From Ancylostoma caninum (Eukaryota; Nematoda; Chromadorea; Rhabditida; Ancylostomatidae), in contig JBAJFG010000015.1 of the NCBI GenBank assembly GCA_037903475.1, forward strand, positions 1,178,001 to 1,242,000: 64,000 nucleotides of DNA, in the 5' to 3' direction. Positions 1 to 11,300 of the stretch are shown here, piece by piece. Numbering within the stretch: position 1 is the first letter of the stretch; each line of letters opens with the position of its first letter. The notes below the pieces were generated by a model. The model was not told where the DNA came from. It did no database searches and worked only from the letters and a program-made list of their open reading frames with translations. Position numbers and translations under genes: made by a program.

Positions 1-1541
1 CTGCGAAGGTAAGGGCGAATTGCCAGCTTAGGTTTGAAGGTGAGGGCGATTGAAAGTTAGATCGACATTCAAAACTTCGGTTCAGTTACCCAATGTTGGG
101 AAATTTTTAAGTAGTCGATGTTCGCACGGATTAGCCCTAGTTGCAAAGCAAATATTCTATAGATGTTTAAAATAAAGTGCAGTTCTGTGCAGTTCTGCTT
201 TTGTCTTTCCCTATTTAAAGTCGTATAATACACGAGTGGAATGCCCATAATTTTGGACGATCACTTTCTAAATTCCTTTAAAAATCCGAAACTGGAATAT
301 GTACATCAGTTCATATATATTCGGAAGCGCCATGAATTGCTTTTTCCAATGGTCCGAAAAAATCCAGAATACTTGCTCATTAACATCTCCATTAAGGCGA
401 TAGAAAACAGCGCGCATCCATAGTTTTACACCCTAATGAATAAATAAACACCTCATTCTACTAATTTGAACTATTTCTTCTTATTATTTGGTTTCAAAAC
501 TATTTTTTAATAACTTTCGTTTTGACGATGCGCCCTCCCGAGGCAAATGTTTTTGTATACGTTAATGGGGATAAGTATTTTCAGCGGAGATTCTCTATTA
601 AAGGGAGATTTTCAAAACAACAGAAATCCTCTGTTAAAGGGGAATTTCAGGAAAAACGGCAATATTCCCACAAAACGAGATGATTATCTAACACATGTGC
701 GGCAGTAATTACAGCTTGTAAAGGAATTTATTTATTTATTTATTTATACTTGGGAATACAAAATAGAATAGAATTTGCGTTAGATGTCTACGAAGATGAC
801 TCTAGTTTCCATGGAAATGCATGCAAAGTCATACTATTTACCCCAACATGATTATGGTTTTCGTGAGATCCCGTCTCCTCTTGCGAGATAATCAAAAGTT
901 AATTGTAGGATCTTGCGTGATTCGACAAATATCACTGACATTACAGTACTTTACGACAACAATTCTCATAACCACACAGGAACTATAAAATAGGAATCCG
1001 TGCTATGCCATAGTAATAAATTGTAGTGTAAATTGTTGAACAAAAAACTGTTCAGGTATTTTGAATAGGTTGAACTTATGTACATTAATACAATGCTTTT
1101 GACCAAACAAAGCAGTTTAGTCAATTCAAAGGTCAGTTCAGGAGGGGATGTCGAATATTCGACATGTCGAATACTGGAAAAATGGACATCTCTGCAGCCG
1201 TTGCTACCTTCCTCCGTAATTGTACTGCTCTTTCCTTCCCGAACATTGGAATTTCCGACTACTTGAGGACTAATGTTTGATTTCGAGTACATCTACTAGG
1301 TTATTCGTTCCGAATCATAGTTGACATTCTTACGTATTTCCAGAGGATCGAATGGATATTGGACTATAGCAATGTGAATACTTTTACAAGGACCCGCTTC
1401 ATAGTAATAGTAGCAACTTCTACATTTCAATAAAAAAATGGAGTGCGTACAACCCGGAGTCGCTCAAAAATTCCCAGGAATATTAATATGAAATTTATGC
1501 ATCTTGAGTAAGTTATCAAAAGTTATCAACTATACAGTCTA
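1..1541. other. No supported gene
   Basis: I see no convincing gene here. A 60-codon reading frame begins at 241 on the plus strand but has no recognisable domain and no splice or trans-splice context. A short TTTA microsatellite lies at about 727-747. The rest is AT-rich intergenic sequence. Confidence 0.5.
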
Positions 1542-1764
1542 TTAGCTCACAGAGGGGGCCTGATCCGACTTTGGCCGCAATTACGTCCTCATCACTTTTT
1601 CGGCCTACTGATCTATTTGTCTGTGCTTTTTTGATATGCATGTGCTGTGCCTCCTTCCATTCTGATGTTTCCCTACTGCCATTCGCTAAGATGTCCTTCT
1701 AGAAGCATTCTTCCGGCAAGGACGTAATTGCAGACAAGGTCGGATCAATCGCCCTCTGAGCTAA
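1542..1764. mobile_element. Short inverted-repeat element (TA target)
   Basis: A 223-bp element has terminal inverted repeats of about 45 bp: TTAGCTCACAGAGGGGGCC at the left and its imperfect complement ending CCCTCTGAGCTAA at the right. Both arms share the tract GCAATTACGTCCT. A TA dinucleotide flanks each end, the target duplication expected of Tc1/mariner-type MITEs. It has no coding capacity. Confidence 0.75.
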
Positions 1765-2088
1765 TACATGAGCTAATACATATGGTGTGGGAGGTGCCGA
1801 AAGGGCAGTTGGAAAAAGGGTCCTTCGTTCCCTGCCTGGTATAAAGTCACATCCCTTTAATTACAGTGTACATATTGGTGTATGGATGTCGATAACGATG
1901 AATTTCTGTTATTCTTACTGATCTTTTTTTCCTTAACCATACCTAGAACTCAAGCCAAGCGATGGGAGGTCTTCAAGTGCACAGAGGGCGATCTTTCATT
2001 CGAATGCTTTCCAGGAAGAAAACGACGAGGAAATACATAGACCCTACAAAAATAGTTCCTGCAATTTCAGCAGCGAATTCTAATCTTA

Positions 2089-2407
2089 CTCAGAACCCCA
2101 AAAACAAGTTGTCGGCCCAGCTTTGCCCAAAAACAACTTGCAAACAAGCTTTTAACTAGCAAATCGTTGTCGACAAGTTTGACGTCATCATGCCACCCAA
2201 AACCAAGTTGTCGACAAGCATTTCTCCCGACAACTTATCTACAAGAAAGAGAAAAAACAAGTTGTCGACAAGCCTTTAGGCGGACACGTTGTCGACAAGG
2301 AAGTGCAAAAGCAAGTTGTCGGCAAGCTTTTGGAAAAGCAAGTTTCAGATGCGATCAGATACTTGCTCGCCAAATGCCTGTCGATAAGTTGTTTTTGGGG
2401 TTCTGAG
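2089..2407. mobile_element. TA-flanked MITE with internal palindromic repeats
   Basis: The ends are perfect inverted repeats beginning CTCAGAACCCCAAAAACAA (2089-2107) with the complement at 2389-2407, and TA on both sides. The 319-bp interior is built largely from degenerate copies of a palindrome, AAGTTGTCGACAAG. The reading frames across it simply translate the repeats. Confidence 0.75.
2106..2395. repeat. Degenerate TTGTCGACAA palindrome array
   Basis: About eight copies or half-copies of AAGTTGTCGACAAGC (with variants GTCGGC and GTCGAT) occur between 2107 and 2392, irregularly spaced by roughly 25-50 bp. Each contains the SalI-type palindrome GTCGAC or a one-base variant. The array fills the interior of the surrounding MITE. 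Confidence 0.75.
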
Positions 2408-3138
2408 TACCTTTAAATAAATGAATAAATCAGATGGTAAGGGAGGTAAACAAGCACTAGAATGTCGAACAAGCTAATCAGTACGCTATGAATATTCGAG
2501 GAAATTCTTCCCAGACTACAAGTTAATGTGTGCCTAAAGGCTCGTCTGAAAGAGGAAATCAGGAACCCTCAACGCCAGGATTACTTACCAAAAATCGGAA
2601 TGTCAAAATCCCAGTTTTTAGACGTAGGAAAATTCTAAAAATCCTAGGAGTCCTGAACAGCTAGCGTTGAAAAGCACAGGCCACGCCCCCAGTGGCATAT
2701 TTGCTCATAAAAGCGGCACAGCCCATAAAGCATAGGCAGCACATAAAAACTGCGCTGCTCAGATTACGCTATGCATAACTGCCTTCCACGCAGCAGAATC
2801 GAGCTTGATTCTGCTGCAAACTAAAGGAAGCCCCATTTTTCGTGGTAACTACCCAATTTGTATGCTTGGATGAGTGCAGCGAGCCCAAAATGGATGGCGA
2901 TGGTAGTGGCAAAAAACATGAACACATATGAACGTGCATTTATCATGGCGGAATGGTAAATGGCGCGCAGTCAGAATGAGCGTGGCCTCGGGACGTTTCT
3001 ATTGGTTGGAAGACGATGAGCGGGTGAACGACGACTTTGTGCAGCTCCGCCTTAGACTCATTTTCGGTGGCATAGAAGCTAAAATAGAAATTCAGCGACA
3101 AAATTCAAAATACAGTTGAAATGATTTTCCTGTGGACG
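2408..3138. other. No supported gene
   Basis: No gene is supported. A 63-codon frame at 2928-3119 (plus) has some coding-like composition, but I see no homology and no splice sites that would extend it. Confidence 0.4.
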
Positions 3139-3411
3139 TACTGTGAGCGTCGATGGCAGTGACCCTTCTGCAGCCTCGAGAAGGACGCCGCGCAACCGCA
3201 ACGCGCGTGGCGGAATCAATGTCGTCTGCTGCCATTATGTTATTTATAGCAGATTTTCTACCCGATACGGGTAAAGATCATCAAATCGGGAAGAAAAGCG
3301 CCTAGAAATGGTTCTGCTACGCTGCCGACATTGATTCCGGCACGCGCGAGGCGGTCGCGCGGCGTCCTTCTCGATGCGACAGAAGAGCCACCGCCATCGA
3401 CCCTCACTGTA
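3139..3411. mobile_element. MITE family A, copy 1
   Basis: A 273-bp element has long GC-rich terminal inverted repeats: TACTGTGAGCGTCGATGGC at the left and the complement ending CATCGACCCTCACTGTA at the right, both running into a shared TCGAGAAGGACGC tract. It is the same family as the copies at 18528-18787 and 48748-49021, which share the arm sequence and an AT-richer centre carrying a short GATTTT/AAATCGGG-type stem. TA is the probable target. Confidence 0.85.
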
Positions 3412-3674
3412 CTTATCTCTGGGAAACCATCTCTCGCTGCCAGTGAAGCGAAGTGTTAGTTCTAAGCTATCAAATCAAATGCGGAGAACGAATTCCGGTT
3501 CATCATGGCCAAACTTGGAATATAGTACCCATTCTACCAGGTGATTCCGTGCAAATTCTTTTCTATTCTGACGATACCATTCTTAATCTTCATATATCAA
3601 AAACGAAAAGATTAAGACGGGTCTAGTTCCATAGTCGTGTTAAGCGAATTTTTGTGTACATTTTCTTGTAGAAT

Positions 3675-3998
3675 ATGTCTGAGGTCAAAACTAAGCGGAC
3701 AGGACAAGTCGGACAACCTCCGAATAGATTCATGCATAGCGGCTCATCCGCTAATTACCTGACCAAGTCTATAGATGAGCTGCACTACAAGCTCCATTCA
3801 TTCAATCACTATTTTCGTGACAGATACAGCCATATGCAAATACGCAAACTAACTACAATAATTACAGAGGAAAGTCGTTTCAAGACATGGCGAAGTATTT
3901 CGGAAAATTTCCCGAAAAGAAAAAAAATCCACGAAACTCACATTCTCAAAATCGGCCATCACGTGTCCCTGTTGCGCGTAAATACACTGATTCGATGA
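3675..3998 (+). CDS. Candidate exon or small protein, unrecognised
   Basis: An ATG at 3675 opens a 107-codon frame rich in Lys, Arg, Ser and His (start MSEVKTKRTGQVGQPPNRFM). Directly upstream is TTTTCTTGTAG at 3661-3671, a good nematode 3' splice or spliced-leader acceptor only four bases before the start codon, which supports this start. I recognise no domain, signal peptide or membrane segment. The frame may be only a first exon: several donor-like GT sites occur after codon 60, and short hydrophilic frames continue to about 4370, where a large foldback element begins and may have interrupted the gene. Function is unknown. Confidence 0.35.
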   Translation: MSEVKTKRTGQVGQPPNRFMHSGSSANYLTKSIDELHYKLHSFNHYFRDRYSHMQIRKLTTIITEESRFKTWRSISENFPKRKKIHETHILKIGHHVSLLRVNTLIR

Positions 3999-4368
3999 CA
4001 GCGTTTATATCTAAGAGAGCAGTGTGGCGCGTCTAGTACGCTCTTACAGCGTGACACTGCCTGCCATTTCAACGATATCACTGGTATCACCACCAGAAAG
4101 GTCGGTCCGCCGGTCAGCATCCCGTACCCGTCGCGATTGCACCCCTATCGACCGACTAATTGGCGAATAGTCGCTGGAGACTCCTAAAAACTTACCAAAA
4201 TATTGACAATACCTAACAAGCCACCCAAACTTTAACATTTCATTCAAATCCACAAATAAACATTTTCTCGACAAGATTTCGTCCATTTATCGAAGGTAAA
4301 ACAGCTGAATCCCTAACCAACAACACAATAGAAACATCCGTAACCACCTCCAGTAAACAAATAAACAC
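3999..4368. other. Ambiguous coding-like stretch
   Basis: Both strands carry hydrophilic open stretches: on the minus strand about 4190-4044 ends in ...EMAGSVTL-stop after a TTTTTAG acceptor, and on the plus strand about 4270-4380. Neither can be joined with proper splice phases, so no gene is called. Confidence 0.25.
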
Positions 4369-4512
4369 TGACAAGGGAAGTGCAAGAGGCCATATTCGAA
4401 AATCGGGATGAAACCTATCTGGCTTGAATCTTTGTTGGAGAGGGTGTTGCAGTATATATTTTGTTACTGCCCTCGGCTTCAAAAAACAATATATGCGTTG
4501 CAGCACTAGTCC

Positions 4513-4589
4513 GTCAGCGACGAGGTGGCAGAGTGGAGAGGATGCGGACTGATAGGCAGGAGGTCGAGGGTTTGGATCCCGTCATTGAC
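4513..4589 (+). pseudogene. tRNA-like segment, arm 1
   Basis: This contains an A-box-like TGGCAGAGTGG, a degenerate B box GGTTTGGATCC, and short terminal complementarity (GTCA at the start, TGAC at the end), as in a leucine- or serine-type tRNA. The anticodon arm does not fold cleanly, so this is a tRNA-derived or tRNA-like relic rather than a working gene. Confidence 0.45.
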
Positions 4590-4981
4590 ACTCGTTTTGC
4601 ATTTTTGTTTTTTATTCCTCCTATGTTATTGAAATCAATTTTGGAGGGCTAGAAGACAACACTTGTCTTTACTGACGTACTAGCTATAGAATAACTACTA
4701 TGCTATGAACGTAGTTTAGTGATCGTACAGCTTTCCCTCGAGTCGCTAGAAAATTGTAAAATTTTCATTCAAAACAAAAAAAGGATGGTCAATGAGAAAG
4801 CATTTACTGGCAGCAACGGTGCACACAGACAATGAAGTGTTCAAAGCAAAAGCGGTGAGAACAATGAGCGGTGTTATTCCGTGCCTAGTGCGTCAGTAAG
4901 GATAAGTATTATCTTCTAACCTTTTAAATTTGATTTCAACAACACAGGGGGAATAAAAAAATGAGAGAGCAAAACAGGTAG

Positions 4982-5054
4982 GTGCGCATGACGGGGTTCA
5001 AACTCTCGAGCTGACAGTGCAGCATCCTCCCCACTCGGCCACATCGTCGCTGAC
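4982..5054 (-). pseudogene. tRNA-like segment, arm 2
   Basis: This is the inverted counterpart of 4513-4589. The minus strand carries TGGCCGAGTGG, which matches the class II tRNA A box better than the first copy, and GTTTGAACCCC near the B-box position. The acceptor stem is incomplete. It is a diverged tRNA-like relic. Confidence 0.45.
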
Positions 5055-5333
5055 GGACGAGTGCTGCAGCGCATATGGTACTGTGGTGGGATTTTTTTTT
5101 TGGAATCGAGGGCAATAATGAAATATATACTGTAACACCCTCTCCAACAAAGATTCAAGCCAGATAGGTTTCATTCCGATTTGCGAGTCTGGCCTGTTGC
5201 ACTTCCCTTGTGAGAAGAACTGTGTCAACAGTAAGTTCAGCAGCTATAACAAGTTAAATGGTCAAGGAAGGAATTGGCTAAAAGTACACCACAAAAAGTA
5301 TCCAAAAAATAGGTCAACAACTAGGCTCGCCCC

Positions 5334-8300
5334 TTAGAAGCGCGATTTTTGTGATTCCCTGCGTCGTTGCGAAGTTCCGCTTTGCGTCGCCGTCGCGCCA
5401 GCTCCACCCCAGGCTCGTTTGCTGTGGCTTTCCGACTGTCCTGCTCGTCGATCACTCTGAAAGGAACATTTCAATGAAAAGAAGTGCAACCGCACAACCA
5501 GTTTATAGTCGCAAATTTCCCGAGAACTTGTTAAAAAGCCAAAGGCTATGATATCATCGCGGTTTCTCCATTTCAAAACAACCACGCATTTGAAGATGGA
5601 AAGAGCCTTTGACTGCTGGTGAGACACTTCTGAAATTGATAGAAATTTGAAGAAAACATACCGTGGCAAATAAAATAACGCCTGGAAGCCCAAAACAACG
5701 CACAATTCGACATGATCTCAGCGCCAGAAAAACATTCCCACAATTAGTAATCACAACCGCCCGAATGTCAATAAAACAAATGAGCCTAGCGCATCATTCC
5801 CTATGACAATAACAATTAATTACAGGCCCACTAAGCAGCATGCGTCAATTACCAGCCATAGGCACACATGGCTGGCTGCTCTGCACAACAATAGGTGGGC
5901 AATGGAGGGAAAACGCAACAGCTGTGACTTAAAAGCGCCAACGAAACCACATCAGAAATCGAGTTTACGAATGCTAAACTCATGGGAACGATTAGAAAAT
6001 AACATAGGAAATTAGAGAAAATACAGTGAAAATTTAAAAAAAAACGGAATAAATGATAATTGGGAAGCATGGCTCTTAAGCATAAGGCACAGAATTTCAT
6101 CAAGCAATGCGGACGAAAATAGCAAAATCGGTGGAATTCGTGGCCTCTGAAGAGGACGTTACCGTCGAAACGTCGGGCCGATTAAAATAAAGAATTCCAT
6201 CCAACAACCTGAACGGCGCAGAACAATATCATCGAATATTATAAGGCCCAGAATCGATTTCGATCTCCACCAGTGAAACAGTTCTGAGTTCTCAAAAGTT
6301 ACAAGAAAACTTGAAAGTTCGCCCGCATTTACGATGAAAGAATGATATTCCCGTTAGGACGACATCTGTTTTTGCTTCTGGCGGTGATTGTATTTCCCCA
6401 AAAATTCCAATTTTAAAAGCTGGAAACCAAATGAATAGAAAATTCATGCAGAAAATGACAATGAGTAAGTATAGTACATAGGGAAGTAGTCCTTCCCCTA
6501 CTTGTTGATAGGATTATTTTCCATCCACAAAACTGAAGGCTCGTTCCCCGATGCCTTAATTTCTGGATCAACTTTACTCTTCATGGACAAGCTTATGATT
6601 TACGGAATGAACTTGTCCTAATGAAGATCAATGCGCTTGAACATTTACAAAATTCAACTAGAAAAGCAGAAAAAATGAATCCAAGTCATAACGATGGCAG
6701 ACCACCATATGACCGGCACAGATTTTAAAAAAATGCTAAAGGTAACACCCAGGCAGGATTTACATGCCTCTTTTCTAGAGAAAAATTTAATACATGAGTA
6801 GATATGTTCTGTAACAAAGAAATTTATGGATGACCAGCTCAACAAACATTAGCAACGCTTCGACCTTCAGTTCCGCTAGATAAGGAAAGAGACTGTGGAA
6901 GACCCAATACAAAAAGGACTTCCCCAGCCCAGTCCGTCGACCCCGTGGTAAACCCAATCAAACAATTCAGACCCTCTCATCATATCTTCATAAAGCAATC
7001 TACTGGATGTGCTCAAAAGCAGCATGCAAAACCTAGCAAGAGTTGAGGAAAAAAACCTGCCCAGTCATTACCTTCGGAGTGAATTTTCGCTCATAAAAAC
7101 AAAATTTCTGGTATTTTTCTGCTGCTTCAATGTGGAAGGGACTTGCTGAAAAACCATCCAACAATTTACCTGATAAGCTCCTCCCCTGTCTCCCTTTTGT
7201 TTGTCACCTTGTCGATCACTTCGTCCTGGGAACCACTGGCCTGGACCGGCATAGCCAGCTCTTCCGGTACGAGGTTCCAGTATCTGAAACTTGTTCCTTT
7301 TCGCACATGGCAAACAGAACACCATTCACATTTCCTACTTGTTCATTGTTATCCGCAAGTTGTTGCAATTTATCCGTGAGGTTCAAGGCGATCATCTGTA
7401 GTCGTGAAGGCTCAACACGATGCATCATGAGGCAGTCCGTTGGCTCATCAAGTGTTGCTGATAACTCTTCTTGTATAATCATCTTACTGAAAAAAAAACA
7501 GATATCCTAATCTCGAAGCGGATACAAAAAATTTTCATGCGCATTTCATGGGCTTCACAATTTACCTGATCACACTGTGAACCTGCTTCTTGTCCAGTTC
7601 AAATAACGTCGCTAGTTTTTCCAGAGAAACTGTTGTATACACGGTTGAATACATGAGTAGGTATGTTCTGTAACAATAAAAATGCTATTCAGACAATCTG
7701 TTACAAAAGAAATGCGTAAACTCTCCAATGACTGATATATACTGTGCTAGAAGTAGAAGGATAATGAAATTTGAAAAAAAAAATCGATAGCCAACCAACC
7801 TTAAAGATTCCTCTTGAATACGTTTCACTACCATCTCCTTGACACTTTCAGCGTTTCTGAACAGATTCCACACCTAAAAAAAGAAATTTCATGACGTTTC
7901 AATCGCAAACGAAATACTTTTGCAAAAAAAATATATGCAACTTAAGTGCAAAAGAAATCAGCAGCTCGTTTGCTGCTGGATGACCTTATTTTCAAAACCT
8001 CAAATTCAGGACAATAGATGTGGTGTCGTTCGACTCGCGAAAACAGATGAAATCCGACATGGTAGAGGGAAACAGTAACATGGATCCAGCTCGTGTTTGG
8101 AGCAGAAAAGGAAGAAAATCTAAGTTTTGAAAAAATCAAGAATTAAGCGAGCATTAGCTCGAAGTATAGTCTGTTTCAAAAACGACGATAGTTGAGTATT
8201 TGCGTATATAATCTGCATTTCTCGGCTGTCTCTCCAAATGCGGCACTATTTCTCGCAATCTCTTTTCCTCTAATATCTGCACAACTACGTTCCGCGGTGA

Positions 8301-11300
8301 AACACACTATAACAAGAAGCAGGGACTACGGAAGCAGATTGAGACAGCAAACTACTAAGAAAAATCATCCGATTCATTACTTCCGATCTTCACAATGTTC
8401 ATGCTACAAAAATACTACAAAGTTATAGTTTCGCAGAGGAGACAGAACTCAATCGTTCTTAATAAGAGTGAAAAGTTCAGAATCTACGGAGCAACAACTG
8501 ACAACTGAGTGCATCATCGATGTGGCAAAGGAACGAACGTAGCCTCAATATTCTTACATGATGCAGTACCATACTTGCATCAAAAATTTACTTCCATGGA
8601 GGAAAGGAAAAAGCGCATTCAATAAAAAATAACAAACTCGAAAACAGCCCACCTTTTGATTCATTTTGTCGTTGACAATGTAATCTCTACATTTCTTCCA
8701 GTCGCCGGCCAACATTGCTCTGGAAGCTGCTACAACATGTTCACGGGTATTCTCCGGAGGTCCGATAAGTGAAGACTGAAACTCGCTTCATTTAAAACTA
8801 GCTGACAAAACAAAAATACACAGTAAACAATCAAAAACTGTGGCTAGGAATCAATATAGATGCAGAAATTGAAGCTGAAGACCGTTACTTTCTAACGAAG
8901 CCTTACAAATGCAACAATATAATGAATCTGCTAATTCCCGTTATTTCAGATGACATCTTGAGGCACTCCTAATATAGACCCCACCTTCTCGCTCTGTTTA
9001 AGTTGGTAATGGAAGCTTCTGCTCAATAACCGCCGTCGCATTTCAAATTCGCAGCTGGCCATATGAGGAATCTCAAGCAACATGGAGCAGATGAGGTAGA
9101 CACATTCCATTAATTCCACATTGATATGCATATGATAGGGGATTTGACGTTGCCTCTCTAGTTTCTCCTATAACAGAAATATATAGAAAAGCCATGCAAA
9201 CATTCTGAAGCCAGAATAACAAACGAGAAAAATGAACGAGGATAACGTAAATGGTAAAAAATTACTGGGGGGGGGGGGAGGACTACTAACAAATTTATAC
9301 CTGTTCCGCTGTCCTCTCGTGTTGCCTCATAGCAATTGCCTGGGCGAGCAGTTCTTTAGCCCTCTGTGTGTTCTGGATCTCCGACAGCCCTTGATGTGCC
9401 TCCTTGATGAAACCATGGCGGAAAGCACACAGACCCAATTGGCAAATCGTACGATTGTACAGAATCTGGAAAATCGACAACTGGCATACGGAATAAACGC
9501 AGAACGCAGCGTATCATACCTGCGTATCTGTGTCTGAATGATCGACGATTGCCTGAAGATGGCTCATCAACATCAGATCTCTGGCTCGATGCCACTCGTC
9601 ATGAAGTGCAAGCCAATAGACGTGGCAAAGCATTGCTCGTTGTCTCAATCGCTTCTCCTCGTCGAGAGCGTAGATCTTCTTGCAGAGGCGATCCATAATT
9701 TCACCAACATTCTCATCTCCTTCGTAGTTCTCTTGGTACTAAAATATGTATTTGAAGAAGCAATGTTACGGAAGTTTGGATGACCCAGAAAATATATTTC
9801 TGCACTATCGAATAGTGTGCCAGATTTGTTAAAATTCTAGTAGGCAGAAAATTTGGATATAATGAAAAAAACAAGCCCTTACTTACACAAATGAGTAGTA
9901 AACAAAGGAAACCATAGGGGTTGCATTTCTAGGACGGACATTGACAATTTCCAAGAAAAAATTTTAAAAAATTTAATGAAAAACAAAAATACTACATGGG
10001 GCAAGGTGCTACTGCTAGTAGAGACGAGGCTCAATTCGATTATGTAGAGAACGAGTCGAAGAAAGAAATGAATCTTCAATTTTTTTTACCAATCTTTTCA
10101 TTCCTCGAACATGCATCTCTTCGAATTATTTCACTACTTGATGACTCAACTAGCTCAAAATTCAGCCGGACTGTTCAAATTTCGCTTACAGTCCATTAAG
10201 GCAAATGTTGAGCTAGCAGCAAGGCTTAACCTCGTTTTGCGATTGTGTTAGTGTGAAAAGAATCCCTAAGAGTTGCTTAGAATTTAAATGATGGCTTAAA
10301 ACAACGCATATCAACAAAGCATTAATCCCATACCCTGAGAATATGTGGAAGTGAGTTCAACCAATAGAAAACTCACCTTGTAGTAAAGATGCTCTATCCT
10401 CATCATGTAAATCTTGCAAACTTCATCAACGTCGAAAATGTCTTCATCGATTCGTTCCTGGACGTATTTCTCAGTGCGTTCAATGAGAATGCACATATCT
10501 TTTTCGCCCTTGAGCCTAAAGAGAATCGCGAATTCGGGAGAAACCTCTTTGAATGTTTAAATGAGATAGACAATTGAAATTAACTGCCAGATCAGAGTGC
10601 TGTTAATTTAGATTTTCCTTTAGAGAATTTCATTAGAAATTAGTTATGTTCAACCTACTTTTCAATGTAATCGTTCGAGTGACAGTCTGCATTTTGAAGG
10701 ATCTTCGTCAGCTCGCTATCAAGACGCTGAACCATCATCAAAAACGATCCCTGGATTTTGTATGGCATCGTTTCATCCTGAAAGATTATTCCATGGAAAT
10801 CTTCGAAACATAAACTAGTGGGTTTTCCAAAGCTCTTTCACCAACTGAACGAGGATTACTACATAGCTAGTGTCAAGAATACAGACCAAAGACGACATAT
10901 GATAACATCGCACCTTTAAGTTCTCCTCTTCTTCAACATATTTCACGGATAGCTTCACTTCAGGATGTGCCAATAGGATATCAAGCAGTTCCGTAACAGC
11001 CAGCAGAGTCCTGTATTGTACTTTAAGAAATCGAAAGAATGGAATTATTCTGTCTTTGTATCTCCACATATAATTGAATGATCCCACTAGCGGCGTGGCA
11101 GACTATAAAGTTTTAAATACACAAAAAATAGAAAAAGCGATAATGAAGTTACTTGTTGAAGTTGCCGAACTCCATAAAGTCGCTGATCTTGGCGTTTATT
11201 TCGAAAAGTGACGAGATGATGTTGAAAAGGATCTTCACAGAAATGCCAACACCGAGCTTCTTCTGAAGAAAAAAGTGTTTACTGTCGAAATCTTTTCCGA

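Larger units (their letters stand above)
4369..5213. mobile_element. Foldback element 1 (845 bp, tRNA-like arms)
   Basis: Two imperfect inverted arms of about 340 bp (about 4369-4705 and 4850-5213) surround a spacer of about 145 bp. The outer ends are ACAAGGGAAGTGCAA (4371) and its complement at about 5211. Matching blocks include GAAACCTATCTGGCTTGAAT and GTCCGTCAGCGACGA. Each arm carries a tRNA-like segment. No transposase frame is present, so it is non-autonomous. It matches the element at 22317-23161 in length, architecture and end sequence. Confidence 0.8.

Noticed and set aside
4513..4589. Functional tRNA gene
   Set aside because: The A box is good but the B box deviates (GGTTTGGATCC) and no anticodon arm folds. 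The inverted partner has the same defects, so it is treated as tRNA-like.
11010..11087. Coding read-through from 11087 in eIF3c exon 12
   Set aside because: Using the acceptor ATACAG before 11010 joins in phase to exon 11 and restores the conserved [13 protein letters not shown] region; the upstream frame is intron.
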